Positions 1 through 8,409 of a stretch of 64,000 nucleotides of DNA are shown here, in pieces. The stretch comes from Streptomyces finlayi (GTDB taxonomy: Bacteria > Actinomycetota > Actinomycetes > Streptomycetales > Streptomycetaceae): contig NZ_CP045702.1 in the NCBI RefSeq assembly GCF_014216315.1, forward strand, positions 4,650,001 to 4,714,000, given 5' to 3'. Position numbers and translations under genes: made by a program. The notes beneath the pieces were generated by a model, which did not search any database, was not told the DNA's origin, and saw only the letters and a list, made by a program, of their open reading frames with translations. Position 1 is the stretch's first letter. The number at the start of each line of letters is the position of its first letter.

Positions 1-17
1 ACCGTGACGACGTGCCT

Positions 18-1652
18 TCAGCGCCCGGCGCGCAGGACCGCCGCCACCACCGGGCCCGCCGCGTCGCCGCCGTGGCCGCCCGACTGGACGACCGCGGCTG
101 CGGCCAGGTCGTCGCTGAATCCGGTGAACCAGCTGTTGGACACGCTCTGTCCGTCGACCTCCGCCGAGCCCGTCTTGGCGCCCTTGTCGCCGCCGACCGA
201 GGCCATGGCGGCCTTGCCGGTGCCCCAGGTCGCCGTCGCCCGCATCATCGTGTTGAGCTGCGCGGTGACGTAGCCCGGGAGCGAGCGGGACGCCTTGGCG
301 AGCTGCCGGCCGTCCAGGGACTGCGGCACGATGACCGGCTGGCGGAAGGTGCCGTTGCGGGCGGTGGCGGTGATGGACGCGATGTTGAGGGCGTTCATCT
401 GTACCGTGCCCTGGCCGATGTACTGCGCCGCGGCTTCGCCGCCGACCGCCTCGGGAATGCTGCCGTCGGTCGAGAAGATGCCGGTCTTCCAGTCGAGGCC
501 GATCCCGAAGACGTCCCGTGCCTCCTTGCCGAGCGCCGAGTCGTCGGCCACCTCGTCGATCTTCTTGATGAAGGCCGTGTTGCAGGAGCGCGCGAAGCTC
601 GTCGTGAACGTGTCGGTCGGCGGGAGGAGGAAGTGGTCCAGGTTGTGGAAGGTGTTTCCCTCGTACAGCACGTCCTTGGGGCATTCGACCGGGGCGTTCG
701 CGGAGACGAGACCCTTCTCGATCAGCAGCGCCGCCGTCACGATCTTCAGCGTGGAGCCGGGCGCCTGCTTGCCCTGCATCGCCGCGTTGAAGTCAGTCAC
801 CGGGTTGTTGGCGACCGCGCTGATCGCGCCCGTCGAGGGCTGCACCGCCACCACCGACGCCTGGTCGAACTGCATCACCGCCCGCTCGGCCGCCGCCTGG
901 GCCCCGGCCTCGATCGTCGTCCGGAGCTTGCCGGGCTTCCCCTTCGTCAGGTTCAGCAGCGTCGTCTTCGGCGCCGACTCCCCGGCCGGTTCGATCCAGG
1001 TCTCGATGCCCGCCGTGCCGCCGCTCTTCGCCCCGTACTTCTCCCGCAGCGTGGCCAGCACCGGCGCCAGCGACGGGTACGTCTCCTTGTCGAGGACCTT
1101 GTCGTTGCGGTCGACGGCCTCGATCTCCGGCGTCGACGCCTGGCCCGTCCGCAGCGTCGCCCCGTCGGTCAGCTGCGGGTGGATCACCGTGGGCTCCCAG
1201 TCGACGAGTGCCTTGCCGCTGGTCAGACCCCGCACCACGGTCAGTTCGGAGGCGTACGACAGGGTCTTCGACGTGCCCTCGTACGACACCGTCGCCTTCA
1301 CCGTGTACGGCACCTTCGAGCCCACCGCGGCACCCGGAGTGATCACGGCCTTGGTGACATGGGCGTCCTCGGTGTAGCCGGTGAGCAGCTGTGCGGCGCC
1401 TGCCTCGTTGTTGGTGAGCAGGGACGCGGCCGTCGCGTCACCGGCTGCCCACGCCTTCAGGAAATCCTTCGAGGTCCCGGCTATCTCCGCCTCGCTGAGC
1501 GGCCCGGTCTTCACCTCCGAAGAGGTGCCCGTGGCTCTCAGCCCGTCGTCCTCGCTGCCGCCCCCGACCACGGTGTACGCGCCGTATAAGGCGCCGCCGG
1601 CCATCACTGCGAACACGCCGCCTATGACGGCGACCTTTCCCCCACTGCGCAT
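18..1652 (-). CDS. Penicillin-binding transpeptidase with MecA-type N-terminal domain
   Basis: A class B-like D,D-transpeptidase of 544 residues that should cross-link peptidoglycan outside the membrane. It starts with a short basic stretch and one hydrophobic segment (KVAVIGGVFAVMAGGALYGA), a signal anchor. An NTF2-like MecA_N domain follows (around SEAEIAGTSKDFLKAWAAGD), then the catalytic domain with STLK (active-site Ser), SCN and KTG motifs, so the enzyme looks intact. I chose the ATG at 1652 because GGGGAGGGG lies about 8 bases upstream; an in-frame ATG at 1694 lies inside a perfect hairpin and has no Shine-Dalgarno. It lies downstream of the mannosyltransferase gene on the same strand. 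Family assignment is firm; the physiological substrate and antibiotic affinity cannot be read from sequence. Confidence 0.93.
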   Translation of the reverse strand: MRSGGKVAVIGGVFAVMAGGALYGAYTVVGGGSEDDGLRATGTSSEVKTGPLSEAEIAGTSKDFLKAWAAGDATAASLLTNNEAGAAQLLTGYTEDAHVTKAVITPGAAVGSKVPYTVKATVSYEGTSKTLSYASELTVVRGLTSGKALVDWEPTVIHPQLTDGATLRTGQASTPEIEAVDRNDKVLDKETYPSLAPVLATLREKYGAKSGGTAGIETWIEPAGESAPKTTLLNLTKGKPGKLRTTIEAGAQAAAERAVMQFDQASVVAVQPSTGAISAVANNPVTDFNAAMQGKQAPGSTLKIVTAALLIEKGLVSANAPVECPKDVLYEGNTFHNLDHFLLPPTDTFTTSFARSCNTAFIKKIDEVADDSALGKEARDVFGIGLDWKTGIFSTDGSIPEAVGGEAAAQYIGQGTVQMNALNIASITATARNGTFRQPVIVPQSLDGRQLAKASRSLPGYVTAQLNTMMRATATWGTGKAAMASVGGDKGAKTGSAEVDGQSVSNSWFTGFSDDLAAAAVVQSGGHGGDAAGPVVAAVLRAGR

Positions 1653-1675
1653 CGTGCGGTCCCCTCCCCAGGAGT

Positions 1676-1699
1676 CCCCCTTGAACGTTTTCAAGGGGG
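1676..1699. terminator. Perfect 10-bp hairpin between pmt and the PBP gene
   Basis: CCCCCTTGAA and TTCAAGGGGG form a perfect stem around a four-base loop (CGTT). It lies between two minus-strand genes, just upstream of the PBP ribosome-binding site. It could terminate the pmt transcript or be an operator or attenuator for the PBP gene. On the minus strand no T-run follows. Confidence 0.5.
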
Positions 1700-1758
1700 A
1701 TTTTCCGGCACTCTACGGGAGAGCGGAGACAGGCGGGGCGGCTGTTATGGGACCGGGA

Positions 1759-3534
1759 TCAGACCCACGTATCGAGCCACATCCGGTCCCGCCAGGACGT
1801 GTCCGGGAGGGACGTGCCCGTGTACAGCGGCCAGAAGTACACGAAGTTCCACACGATGAGCAGCACCAGAATCCCCGCGGCCACCGCCCCCAGCGTCCGG
1901 CGGCGCTCTCCGGACGGATCGCCGGCCGGCAGGCCAGGGTCCTCCGGGTCCTTCCCGGTCCGGGCCTCCGCGGCGGGCCCGATCAGCGCGCCGGTCATCA
2001 TCGCGACCGCCAGGCACAGGAACGGCACGAAGACGACCGCGTAGAACAGGAAGATCGTCCGCTCCTGGTAGAAGAACCACGGCACCCAGCCCGCCGCCAC
2101 CCCGCACGCGATCGCGCCGGCCCGCCAGTCACGCCGGAAGAACCACCGCCACAGCACGTACAGCAGGGCGAAGCACGAGGCCCACCACAGCATCGGAGTG
2201 CCGATCGCCAGCACCTCGCGCGCGCACTTGCCGGTCGCCGACGCCGCGCAGCCCGCCTGCTCCTCGTAGAAGTAGGAGACAGGGCGGCCGAGCACGATCC
2301 AGCTCCACGGATTGGACTCGTACGTGTGCCCCGACGTCAGCCCGACATGGAATTCGTACACCTGGTACTCGTAGTGCCACAGGCTGCGCAGCCAGTCCGG
2401 CAGCCAGGTGAACGAGCCGCCCTTGCCCTCCGTCGCCGCCCAGTTCCGGTAGTACCCCTTGTCCGTGACGATCCAGCCCGTCCACGTCACGAGATACGTG
2501 CCGATCGCGACCGGCACCGTGGAGAGGAACGCGGGCAGCAGATCCCGGCGCAGTACGGCGACGTACGGCTGCACCGCACCCGCCGTGCGCCGCGCGCCCA
2601 CGTCCCACAGCACCGCCATCACACCGAACGCGGCCAGGATGTACAGACCGTTCCACTTGGTCCCGAAGGCGAGCCCCAGCATCAGGCCCGCCGCGAGCCG
2701 CCACGGCCGCCACCCCAGTCGCAGCGTCTTTGCGATCCGGGCGTCGGGGCGCGTGACCCCCTCCGCGTCGACCGGCAGCGCGTCCGCCAGTCTGCGGCGC
2801 GCCCGGTCCCGGTCGGCCACCAGGCATCCGAAGGCCGCGAGCACGAAGAACATCAGCACCAGGTCCAGCAGCGCGGTGCGGCTCATCACGAAGTGCAGTC
2901 CGTCCACGGCGAGCAGCAGCCCCGCCAGACAGCCCAGGAACGTGGAGCGGAACAGTCTGCGGCCGATGCGGCACAGCATCAGCACGGAGAGCGTGCCCAG
3001 CACCGCCACCATGAAGCGCCAGCCGAACGGCGTGAAGCCGAAGAGCTGCTCACCGGCGCCGATGATCCACTTGCCGACCGGCGGATGGACGACATAGCCG
3101 GGATCCACCGGGATCGGCACCTTCGAAGGATCAGCGAGAATCGACTTGTCGATGTCCTTGGGCCAGGCGCCCTCGTAGCCCTGGTTGACGAGCGCCCAGG
3201 CGTCCTTCGCGTAGTACGTCTCGTCGAATATCACCGCGTCCGGCTTGCCGAGGTTCCAGAACCGCAGCAGCCCGGCGACCAGCGCCACCAGCAGCGGTCC
3301 GCCCCAGGCGGACCAGCGGACCAGACGGCCCGCCAGGGCCGGAGGCGCCCCGAGCACCGCCCAGAACCGGCGTCCGGGACGTGTGTACGGCGGTACCAGC
3401 CGTTCACGAAGCCCTGTCTCCTGCCGGGGCACGTGGCCGAAGCGGCGCAGCCGCTGCTGCCAGGCAGGCGGCTGCGCACCGTAGGGTTCCCCGGCGTCCT
3501 GGCCCTGCCGCGCTTCGGGTGCAGTACTCGTCAC
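1759..3534 (-). CDS. pmt: Dolichyl-phosphate-mannose--protein O-mannosyltransferase (Pmt)
   Basis: GT-C family membrane enzyme (591 residues) that moves mannose from polyprenyl-phosphate mannose to Ser/Thr of exported proteins on the outer face of the membrane. Visible features are a long run of hydrophobic helices, the first luminal loop with the acidic motif FDETYYAKDAW, and the HPPVGKWIIGAGE segment typical of PMTs. The GTG at 3534 (VTSTAPEARQ) gives the usual family length; upstream in-frame codons run into the divergent rsmI promoter. The 62-base gap to rsmI must hold two divergent promoters. Streptomyces Pmt is known to glycosylate cell-envelope proteins and the phage phiC31 receptor; that role is inferred by family. 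Confidence 0.93.
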   Translation of the reverse strand: MTSTAPEARQGQDAGEPYGAQPPAWQQRLRRFGHVPRQETGLRERLVPPYTRPGRRFWAVLGAPPALAGRLVRWSAWGGPLLVALVAGLLRFWNLGKPDAVIFDETYYAKDAWALVNQGYEGAWPKDIDKSILADPSKVPIPVDPGYVVHPPVGKWIIGAGEQLFGFTPFGWRFMVAVLGTLSVLMLCRIGRRLFRSTFLGCLAGLLLAVDGLHFVMSRTALLDLVLMFFVLAAFGCLVADRDRARRRLADALPVDAEGVTRPDARIAKTLRLGWRPWRLAAGLMLGLAFGTKWNGLYILAAFGVMAVLWDVGARRTAGAVQPYVAVLRRDLLPAFLSTVPVAIGTYLVTWTGWIVTDKGYYRNWAATEGKGGSFTWLPDWLRSLWHYEYQVYEFHVGLTSGHTYESNPWSWIVLGRPVSYFYEEQAGCAASATGKCAREVLAIGTPMLWWASCFALLYVLWRWFFRRDWRAGAIACGVAAGWVPWFFYQERTIFLFYAVVFVPFLCLAVAMMTGALIGPAAEARTGKDPEDPGLPAGDPSGERRRTLGAVAAGILVLLIVWNFVYFWPLYTGTSLPDTSWRDRMWLDTWV

Positions 3535-3596
3535 CGCGCCATCGTAGGGAACGCATCTGTGCGAAGGGTGCCGCCCGTGCTGGGAGGATGGCTCCT

Positions 3597-4478
3597 GTGA
3601 CTGGATCGACTGGAACGCTGGTACTCGCAGGAACCCCCATCGGCGACATGGCGGACGCTCCGCCACGACTCGCCGCCGAGTTGTCGACGGCCGACATCGT
3701 CGCCGCCGAGGACACCCGGCGGCTGCGCCGTCTCACCCAGGCGCTGGGGATCCGGACCACGGGGCGTGTCGTCTCCTACTTCGAGGGCAACGAGACGGCC
3801 CGTACGCCGGAACTCGTCGAGGCACTGGCCGCAGGCGCCCGCGTCCTGCTCGTCACCGACGCCGGAATGCCGTCCGTCTCCGACCCGGGCTACCGGCTCG
3901 TCGCCGCGGCCGTGGAGAAGGACATCAAGGTCACCGCCGTTCCGGGACCCTCGGCCGTGCTGACCGCGCTCGCGCTGTCCGGTCTGCCCGTGGACCGTTT
4001 CTGCTTCGAGGGCTTCCTGCCGCGCAAGGCGGGTGAACGCCTCGGCAAGCTCCGTGAGGTCGCCGGCGAGCGCCGCACGATGGTCTTCTTCGAGGCCCCG
4101 CACCGGCTCGACGACACCCTCGCGGCGATGGCCGAGGTGTTCGGAGCGGACCGCAGGGCGGCCGTGTGCCGCGAGCTGACCAAGACGTACGAGGAAGTGA
4201 AGCGCGGCCCGTTGGGGGAGCTCGCCGTCTGGGCGGCCGAGGGCGTACGCGGCGAGATCACCGTCGTCGTCGAGGGCGCCACGGCCTCCGGCGACGAGGG
4301 CCTGGACGCCGAGGAGCTGGTGCGCAGGGTGCAGGTGCGCGAGGAGGCGGGGGAGCGCCGCAAGGAGGCCATCGCCGCCGTCGCCGCCGACGCGGGCCTT
4401 CCCAAGCGCGAGGTGTTCGATGCGGTGGTAGCGGCAAAGAACGCGGCTCGAACTGCCCCCGCCGAGGGCAAGCATTAA
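3597..4478 (+). CDS. rsmI: 16S rRNA (cytidine(1402)-2'-O)-methyltransferase RsmI
   Basis: Cytoplasmic SAM-dependent methyltransferase of 293 residues that 2'-O-methylates C1402 in the ribosomal P site. The tetrapyrrole-methylase-type fold is seen in GTPIGDMADAPPRL near the N-terminus, AAEDTRRLRRL, VTDAGMPSVSDPGYRLV, PGPSAVLTALALSG and EAPHRL. An ATG at 3588 abuts the Shine-Dalgarno GGGAGG with no spacing, while the GTG at 3597 stands 9 bases from it, so GTG is the better start. It is divergent from pmt and followed by a stem-loop. Typical length for actinobacteria, nothing unusual. Confidence 0.95.
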   Translation: MTGSTGTLVLAGTPIGDMADAPPRLAAELSTADIVAAEDTRRLRRLTQALGIRTTGRVVSYFEGNETARTPELVEALAAGARVLLVTDAGMPSVSDPGYRLVAAAVEKDIKVTAVPGPSAVLTALALSGLPVDRFCFEGFLPRKAGERLGKLREVAGERRTMVFFEAPHRLDDTLAAMAEVFGADRRAAVCRELTKTYEEVKRGPLGELAVWAAEGVRGEITVVVEGATASGDEGLDAEELVRRVQVREEAGERRKEAIAAVAADAGLPKREVFDAVVAAKNAARTAPAEGKH

Positions 4479-4513
4479 TCTGAGAGGTAAAGCCCGAGTC
4501 GCGTACCGGGCCC

Positions 4514-4534
4514 CTTGGCCACGAGGAGGCCAAG
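4514..4534 (+). terminator. Stem-loop after rsmI
   Basis: CTTGGCC and GGCCAAG form a 7-bp perfect stem with a 7-base loop, 35 bases past the rsmI stop. There is no T-run, as is usual for Streptomyces terminators. Confidence 0.4.
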
Positions 4535-4616
4535 ACCGCTCAAATACTCGGCTCGACCTGGTGCGCTCACGCCGGGAAAGGCGTCCACTGGATGGTGGGA
4601 CGCATTCCCCGGAGTG

Positions 4617-4633
4617 CTTGTCCGCCGGACAAG
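4617..4633 (+). promoter_or_regulatory. Perfect inverted repeat just before the zinc-ribbon gene
   Basis: CTTGTCCG-C-CGGACAAG is a perfect 8-bp inverted repeat with a one-base centre. It ends at the ribosome-binding site (AAGAGGAG) of the next gene. The short spacer suits a dimeric repressor operator better than an RNA hairpin. Confidence 0.45.
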
Positions 4634-4643
4634 AGGAGCAGGC

Positions 4644-5084
4644 ATGAGCGAGATCGCAGCAACCACCGTGCATGAGGCGTACGCGTTCGCCTGCATGAGG
4701 TGTGGTTACGGCTGGGAACAGGCGTACGAGATCGAGCACCACGTCGACGGTTCCGGCCACGAGTTCGTCGTCTACAAGGCGGACGGGCAGCGCGTGCCCT
4801 CCCCGCTGTCCACTCCGACCTGCGCGAACTGCGGTGCGCACGTCGTCAGGATCATGCGGGCCGGCCGGGTGTCGACGGTCCAGCATCTGCTCGAGAACGA
4901 GTCTCCCGAGAGGACCGCGTCGGCCCCCGCACCGGTCGCGGCGTCGGTCGCGTCTGGGTCCGCGTCGGGGACCACGCCAGGGTCCATGCCAGGGTCCACG
5001 CCGGGACCGTCGACGGGTTCCTCGACCGAGCCGGAGCACCACTGGCGCTTCTCCCACCTGCTGCACCCCTTCCACCGCAGGTGA
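4644..5084 (+). CDS. Zinc-ribbon protein of unknown function
   Basis: A 146-residue soluble protein. Two CxxC knuckles (CMRC near residue 13 and CANC near residue 63) should bind one zinc as a zinc ribbon. The segment between them resembles the conserved actinobacterial family of small zinc ribbons that have no assigned role. The C-terminal part is low complexity (Ala/Ser/Gly/Pro/Thr, with repeated TPGS-like units) and ends in a His-rich tail, WRFSHLLHPFHRR. The start follows a strong AAGAGGAG. It lies between rsmI and tatD on the same strand. I do not recognise a function. Confidence 0.85.
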   Translation: MSEIAATTVHEAYAFACMRCGYGWEQAYEIEHHVDGSGHEFVVYKADGQRVPSPLSTPTCANCGAHVVRIMRAGRVSTVQHLLENESPERTASAPAPVAASVASGSASGTTPGSMPGSTPGPSTGSSTEPEHHWRFSHLLHPFHRR

Positions 5085-5117
5085 GCCGCTGCCCGTGATC
5101 CTCGTACGATCGTGGGC

Positions 5118-5984
5118 ATGAGCCGTACGGAAGCCCCGCCACTGCCCGAGCCCCTGCGGGTGCCGGTCGCCGATTCGCACACCCACCTCGACATGCAGGA
5201 CGGAACCGTCGAGGAGGCCCTGGCCAGGGCCGCCGCCGTCAATGTGACGACCGTGGTCCAGGTCGGCTGCGACGTGGCGGGCTCGCGCTGGGCCGCCGAG
5301 ACCGCGGCGGCCCACGCCGCCGTGCACGCGTCCGTCGCCCTTCACCCCAACGAGGCGCCCCGCATCGTGCACGGCGACCCGCAGGGCACCGCGCGCCAGG
5401 GCGTCAGGGAGCCGGGCGGGAAGGCGGCGCTCGACGAAGCGCTCGCCGAGATCGACGCGCTGGCCGCCCTCGACCACGTACGCGGCGTCGGCGAGACGGG
5501 CCTCGACCACTTCCGTACGGGCCCCGAGGGCATGGCCGCCCAGGAGGAGTCCTTCCGCGCCCACATCGAGATCGCCAAACGCCACGGCAAGGCCCTCGTC
5601 ATCCACGACCGCGAGGCGCACGCGGACGTCCTGCGCGTCCTCGCCGACGCCGGCGCCCCCGAGCGGACCGTCTTCCACTGCTACTCCGGCGACGCCGACA
5701 TGGCCCGGATCTGCGCGGACGCCGGCTACTTCATGTCCTTCGCGGGCAACGTCACCTTCAAGAACGCCCAGCCGCTGCGCGACGCCCTGGCCGTCGCGCC
5801 GACGGAGCTGGTCCTGGTCGAGACGGACGCCCCCTTCCTGACCCCCGCCCCGTACCGCGGACGACCCAACGCGCCCTATCTCATCCCGGTCACGCTGCGC
5901 GCGATGGCCGAGGTGAAGGGCGTCGGCGAGGACGTCCTGGCAGCGGCGATCGCGGACAACACGGCACGCGCATTCGACTACTGA
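5118..5984 (+). CDS. tatD: TatD-family metal-dependent hydrolase
   Basis: Amidohydrolase-superfamily TIM barrel, 288 residues, expected to act as a metal-dependent 3'-5' exonuclease or deoxyribonuclease. Metal ligands are seen in DSHTHLDM near the N-terminus, the Glu of GVGETGLDHF, the His of ALVIHDREAH and HCYSG, and the Asp of ETDAPFLTP. The ATG at 5118 is preferred over a GTG two codons upstream; neither has a convincing Shine-Dalgarno. In many actinobacteria tatD lies directly before rpfB-rsmA-ispE, as here. Confidence 0.92.
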   Translation: MSRTEAPPLPEPLRVPVADSHTHLDMQDGTVEEALARAAAVNVTTVVQVGCDVAGSRWAAETAAAHAAVHASVALHPNEAPRIVHGDPQGTARQGVREPGGKAALDEALAEIDALAALDHVRGVGETGLDHFRTGPEGMAAQEESFRAHIEIAKRHGKALVIHDREAHADVLRVLADAGAPERTVFHCYSGDADMARICADAGYFMSFAGNVTFKNAQPLRDALAVAPTELVLVETDAPFLTPAPYRGRPNAPYLIPVTLRAMAEVKGVGEDVLAAAIADNTARAFDY

Positions 5985-6051
5985 GCGGTTCCTGAGCGAT
6001 TATCCGAGTCTCTGTCGAGGGCGAGGGGACACGCTGGACGGCCGGAAGGCT

Positions 6052-6080
6052 TTGGAGAGTCACCCGACCTCCGCTATCGT
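6052..6080 (+). promoter_or_regulatory. Candidate rpfB promoter
   Basis: TTGGAG and TATCGT are separated by 17 bases and lie about 40 bases before the rpfB start. The match to the housekeeping sigma consensus is partial. Confidence 0.35.
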
Positions 6081-6121
6081 CCCCGCGCATTCGGATCGCA
6101 AGGCCGATCTTCTGGAGCGTC

Positions 6122-7528
6122 GTGAGCAATTCGCAGGGCAGTCACCGTGCAGGGCGCGGCGGTCGTCGGTCGTCGGCCGCACCGGTCGCCGCCGCACCCC
6201 CCGTCTCCCTCCACGAAGAGCCGACGCTCGTGGACGCGTCGTGGGCCGGCACGGCCGTCCATGACCCGACCATGGTCGACACCCCCCTGGTGCCCCGTCA
6301 GACGGCAGGCACCGAAGGCGCCACCGGTCGCGCGGCCACCGTCGGCGGCGGTGGCGGACGTGCCACCGGCACCGGGCGTGCGACCGGCACCGGTCGTGGC
6401 TCCAGGCGCCGCAAGAGCACCCGGAGCACCGCGGGCGCCGAGGGCCTGCGAAGATTCGTTCCGCAGGCCCTGGTCGTCGCGTTCCTGGCCGGCGGCACCT
6501 CGGCGTTCGTCGTCCACGACAAGGCCATCCGGCTGAGCGTCGACGGGAAGCCCCGCACCCTGCACACCTTCGCCGACGACGTCGGTGAACTCCTCAAGGA
6601 CGAGGGCGTCGCCATCGGCGAACACGACCTCGTGGCCCCGGCCCCCGGAGCCGAACTGGACAGTGGCGACGAGGTCGTCGTCCGCTACGGGCGCCCCGTC
6701 ACGCTCACCCTCGACGGCCACCGCCGCCAGGTGTGGACCACCGCCGAGACCGTCGACGAGGCCCTGCGCCAGTTCGGGGTACGCGCCGAGGGGGCGTACC
6801 TCTCGGCCTCCCGCTCCTCCAGGATCGGCCGCAGCGGCCTGACCCTCGACATCCGCACCGAACGCACCGTGACGTTCATGGCCGACGGCCGAGAACGCAC
6901 TCTGCGTACCAACGCCTCCACCGTCCGCGAGGCCGTCGCCCAGGCCGGTATCACGCTGCGGAACCAGGACACCACCTCCGTGTCCCCCGACAGCTTCCCG
7001 CGCGACGGCCAGACGATCTCCGTCATGCGGGTCACCGACTCCCGCGAAGTGCGCGAGGAGACCATCCCGTACAAGGTCGAGCGCAGCGACGACGCCACCC
7101 TGGCCGCCGGCACGGAGGTCGTCGAACGCAACGGGCGCAACGGCGTCCGCCGTGTCACCTACGCCCTGCGCACCGTCAACGGCGTCAAGCACAAACCGCG
7201 CAGGACCGGCGAGGAGACCCTGCGCGAACCGGTCAGCCGGATCGTGCGCGTCGGGACCAAGAAGCTCCCGGACTCGGTGGCGGGCGCCGACGGCCTGAAC
7301 TGGAGCGGGCTCGCCGCCTGCGAGTCCGGCGGCCGCGCGGACGCCGTCGACCCCAGCGGTACGTACGGCGGGCTCTACCAGTTCGACACCCAGACCTGGC
7401 AGTCCCTCGGCGGCACCGGAAGACCCCAGGACGCCCCCGCCTCCGAGCAGACGTACCGGGCGAAGAAGCTCTACGCGCAGCGGGGGGCGAGTCCGTGGCC
7501 GCACTGCGGCAGTAGGCTCAGTGGGTGA
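6122..7528 (+). CDS. rpfB: Resuscitation-promoting factor RpfB
   Basis: Secreted, membrane-anchored muralytic enzyme (468 residues) that cleaves peptidoglycan during germination and regrowth. Domain order: a long basic, Gly/Arg-rich cytoplasmic segment, one transmembrane anchor near residues 112-131, three DUF348 repeats (for example LSVDGKPRTLHTFADDVGEL), a G5 domain, and a C-terminal Rpf domain with the catalytic Glu in AACESGG and the YGGLYQFDTQTW core. The start GTG follows CTGGAG. The stop overlaps the rsmA start (GTGA), so the two are translationally coupled. This is the DUF348-G5 type, distinct from the LysM-type Rpf proteins at the right end of the window. Confidence 0.95.
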   Translation: MSNSQGSHRAGRGGRRSSAAPVAAAPPVSLHEEPTLVDASWAGTAVHDPTMVDTPLVPRQTAGTEGATGRAATVGGGGGRATGTGRATGTGRGSRRRKSTRSTAGAEGLRRFVPQALVVAFLAGGTSAFVVHDKAIRLSVDGKPRTLHTFADDVGELLKDEGVAIGEHDLVAPAPGAELDSGDEVVVRYGRPVTLTLDGHRRQVWTTAETVDEALRQFGVRAEGAYLSASRSSRIGRSGLTLDIRTERTVTFMADGRERTLRTNASTVREAVAQAGITLRNQDTTSVSPDSFPRDGQTISVMRVTDSREVREETIPYKVERSDDATLAAGTEVVERNGRNGVRRVTYALRTVNGVKHKPRRTGEETLREPVSRIVRVGTKKLPDSVAGADGLNWSGLAACESGGRADAVDPSGTYGGLYQFDTQTWQSLGGTGRPQDAPASEQTYRAKKLYAQRGASPWPHCGSRLSG

Positions 7529-8409
7529 GCAGCACTGAGCCCGACGCCCTCCTGGGCCCCGCAGACATCCGCGACCTGGCAGCGAAACTGGGCGTACGCC
7601 CCACCAAGCAGCGCGGTCAGAACTTCGTCATCGACGCCAACACCGTCCGCCGGATCGTGCGCACCGCCGAGGTGCGCCCCGACGACGTCGTGGTCGAGGT
7701 GGGGCCCGGACTGGGTTCGCTGACCCTGGCGCTGCTGGAGGCCGCGGACAGGGTCGTCGCCGTCGAGATCGACGACGTGCTCGCGGGGGCGCTGCCGGCC
7801 ACGGTCGTGGCCCGGATGCCGGAGCGCGCCGACCGGTTCGCGCTCGTCCACTCCGACGCCATGCTGGTCCGCGAGCTGCCGGGCCCGCCGCCCACCGCGC
7901 TGGTGGCCAACCTGCCGTACAACGTGGCCGTGCCGGTCCTGCTCACCATGCTGGAGCGCTTCCCGAGCATCGAGCGGACCCTGGTGATGGTGCAGGCCGA
8001 GGTCGCCGACCGGCTGGCAGCCAAGCCGGGCAACAAGGTCTACGGTGTGCCGTCGGTCAAGGCCAACTGGTACGCCGACGTCAAGCGCGCCGGGTCCATC
8101 GGCCGCAAGGTCTTCTGGCCCGCGCCGAACGTCGACTCGGGGCTGGTGTCGCTGGTGCGGCGCGCGGAGCCGGTCAGGACCAGCGCGAGCCGTACCGAGG
8201 TCTTCGCGGTCGTCGACGCCGCGTTCGCGCAGCGCCGCAAGACGCTGCGCGCCGCCCTGGCGGGCTGGGCGGGTTCCGCGCCCGCCGCCGAGGCCGCGCT
8301 CGTGGCGGCCGGTGTCTCGCCGCAGGCCCGCGGCGAGGCACTGACGGTCGAGGAGTTCGCCGCGATCGCCGAGAACAAGCCGCAGAGCACGCCGGAGCCG
8401 TCCGCATGA
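7525..8409 (+). CDS. rsmA: 16S rRNA dimethyladenosine transferase RsmA (KsgA)
   Basis: SAM-dependent enzyme (294 residues) that dimethylates A1518 and A1519 of 16S rRNA late in 30S assembly. Landmarks are GQNFVIDANTVRRIV at the N-terminus, the SAM loop VEVGPGLGSLTLALLE, and the catalytic NLPYNVAVPVL motif (NLPY). Starts with GTG inside the rpfB stop and ends in an ATGA overlap with ispE, so rpfB-rsmA-ispE looks like one coupled operon. Confidence 0.96.
   Translation: MSSTEPDALLGPADIRDLAAKLGVRPTKQRGQNFVIDANTVRRIVRTAEVRPDDVVVEVGPGLGSLTLALLEAADRVVAVEIDDVLAGALPATVVARMPERADRFALVHSDAMLVRELPGPPPTALVANLPYNVAVPVLLTMLERFPSIERTLVMVQAEVADRLAAKPGNKVYGVPSVKANWYADVKRAGSIGRKVFWPAPNVDSGLVSLVRRAEPVRTSASRTEVFAVVDAAFAQRRKTLRAALAGWAGSAPAAEAALVAAGVSPQARGEALTVEEFAAIAENKPQSTPEPSA

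Noticed and set aside
1653..1694. Upstream ATG start for the penicillin-binding protein
   Set aside because: It falls inside a perfect hairpin and has no Shine-Dalgarno, whereas the ATG at 1652 has a strong one and starts directly with the signal anchor.
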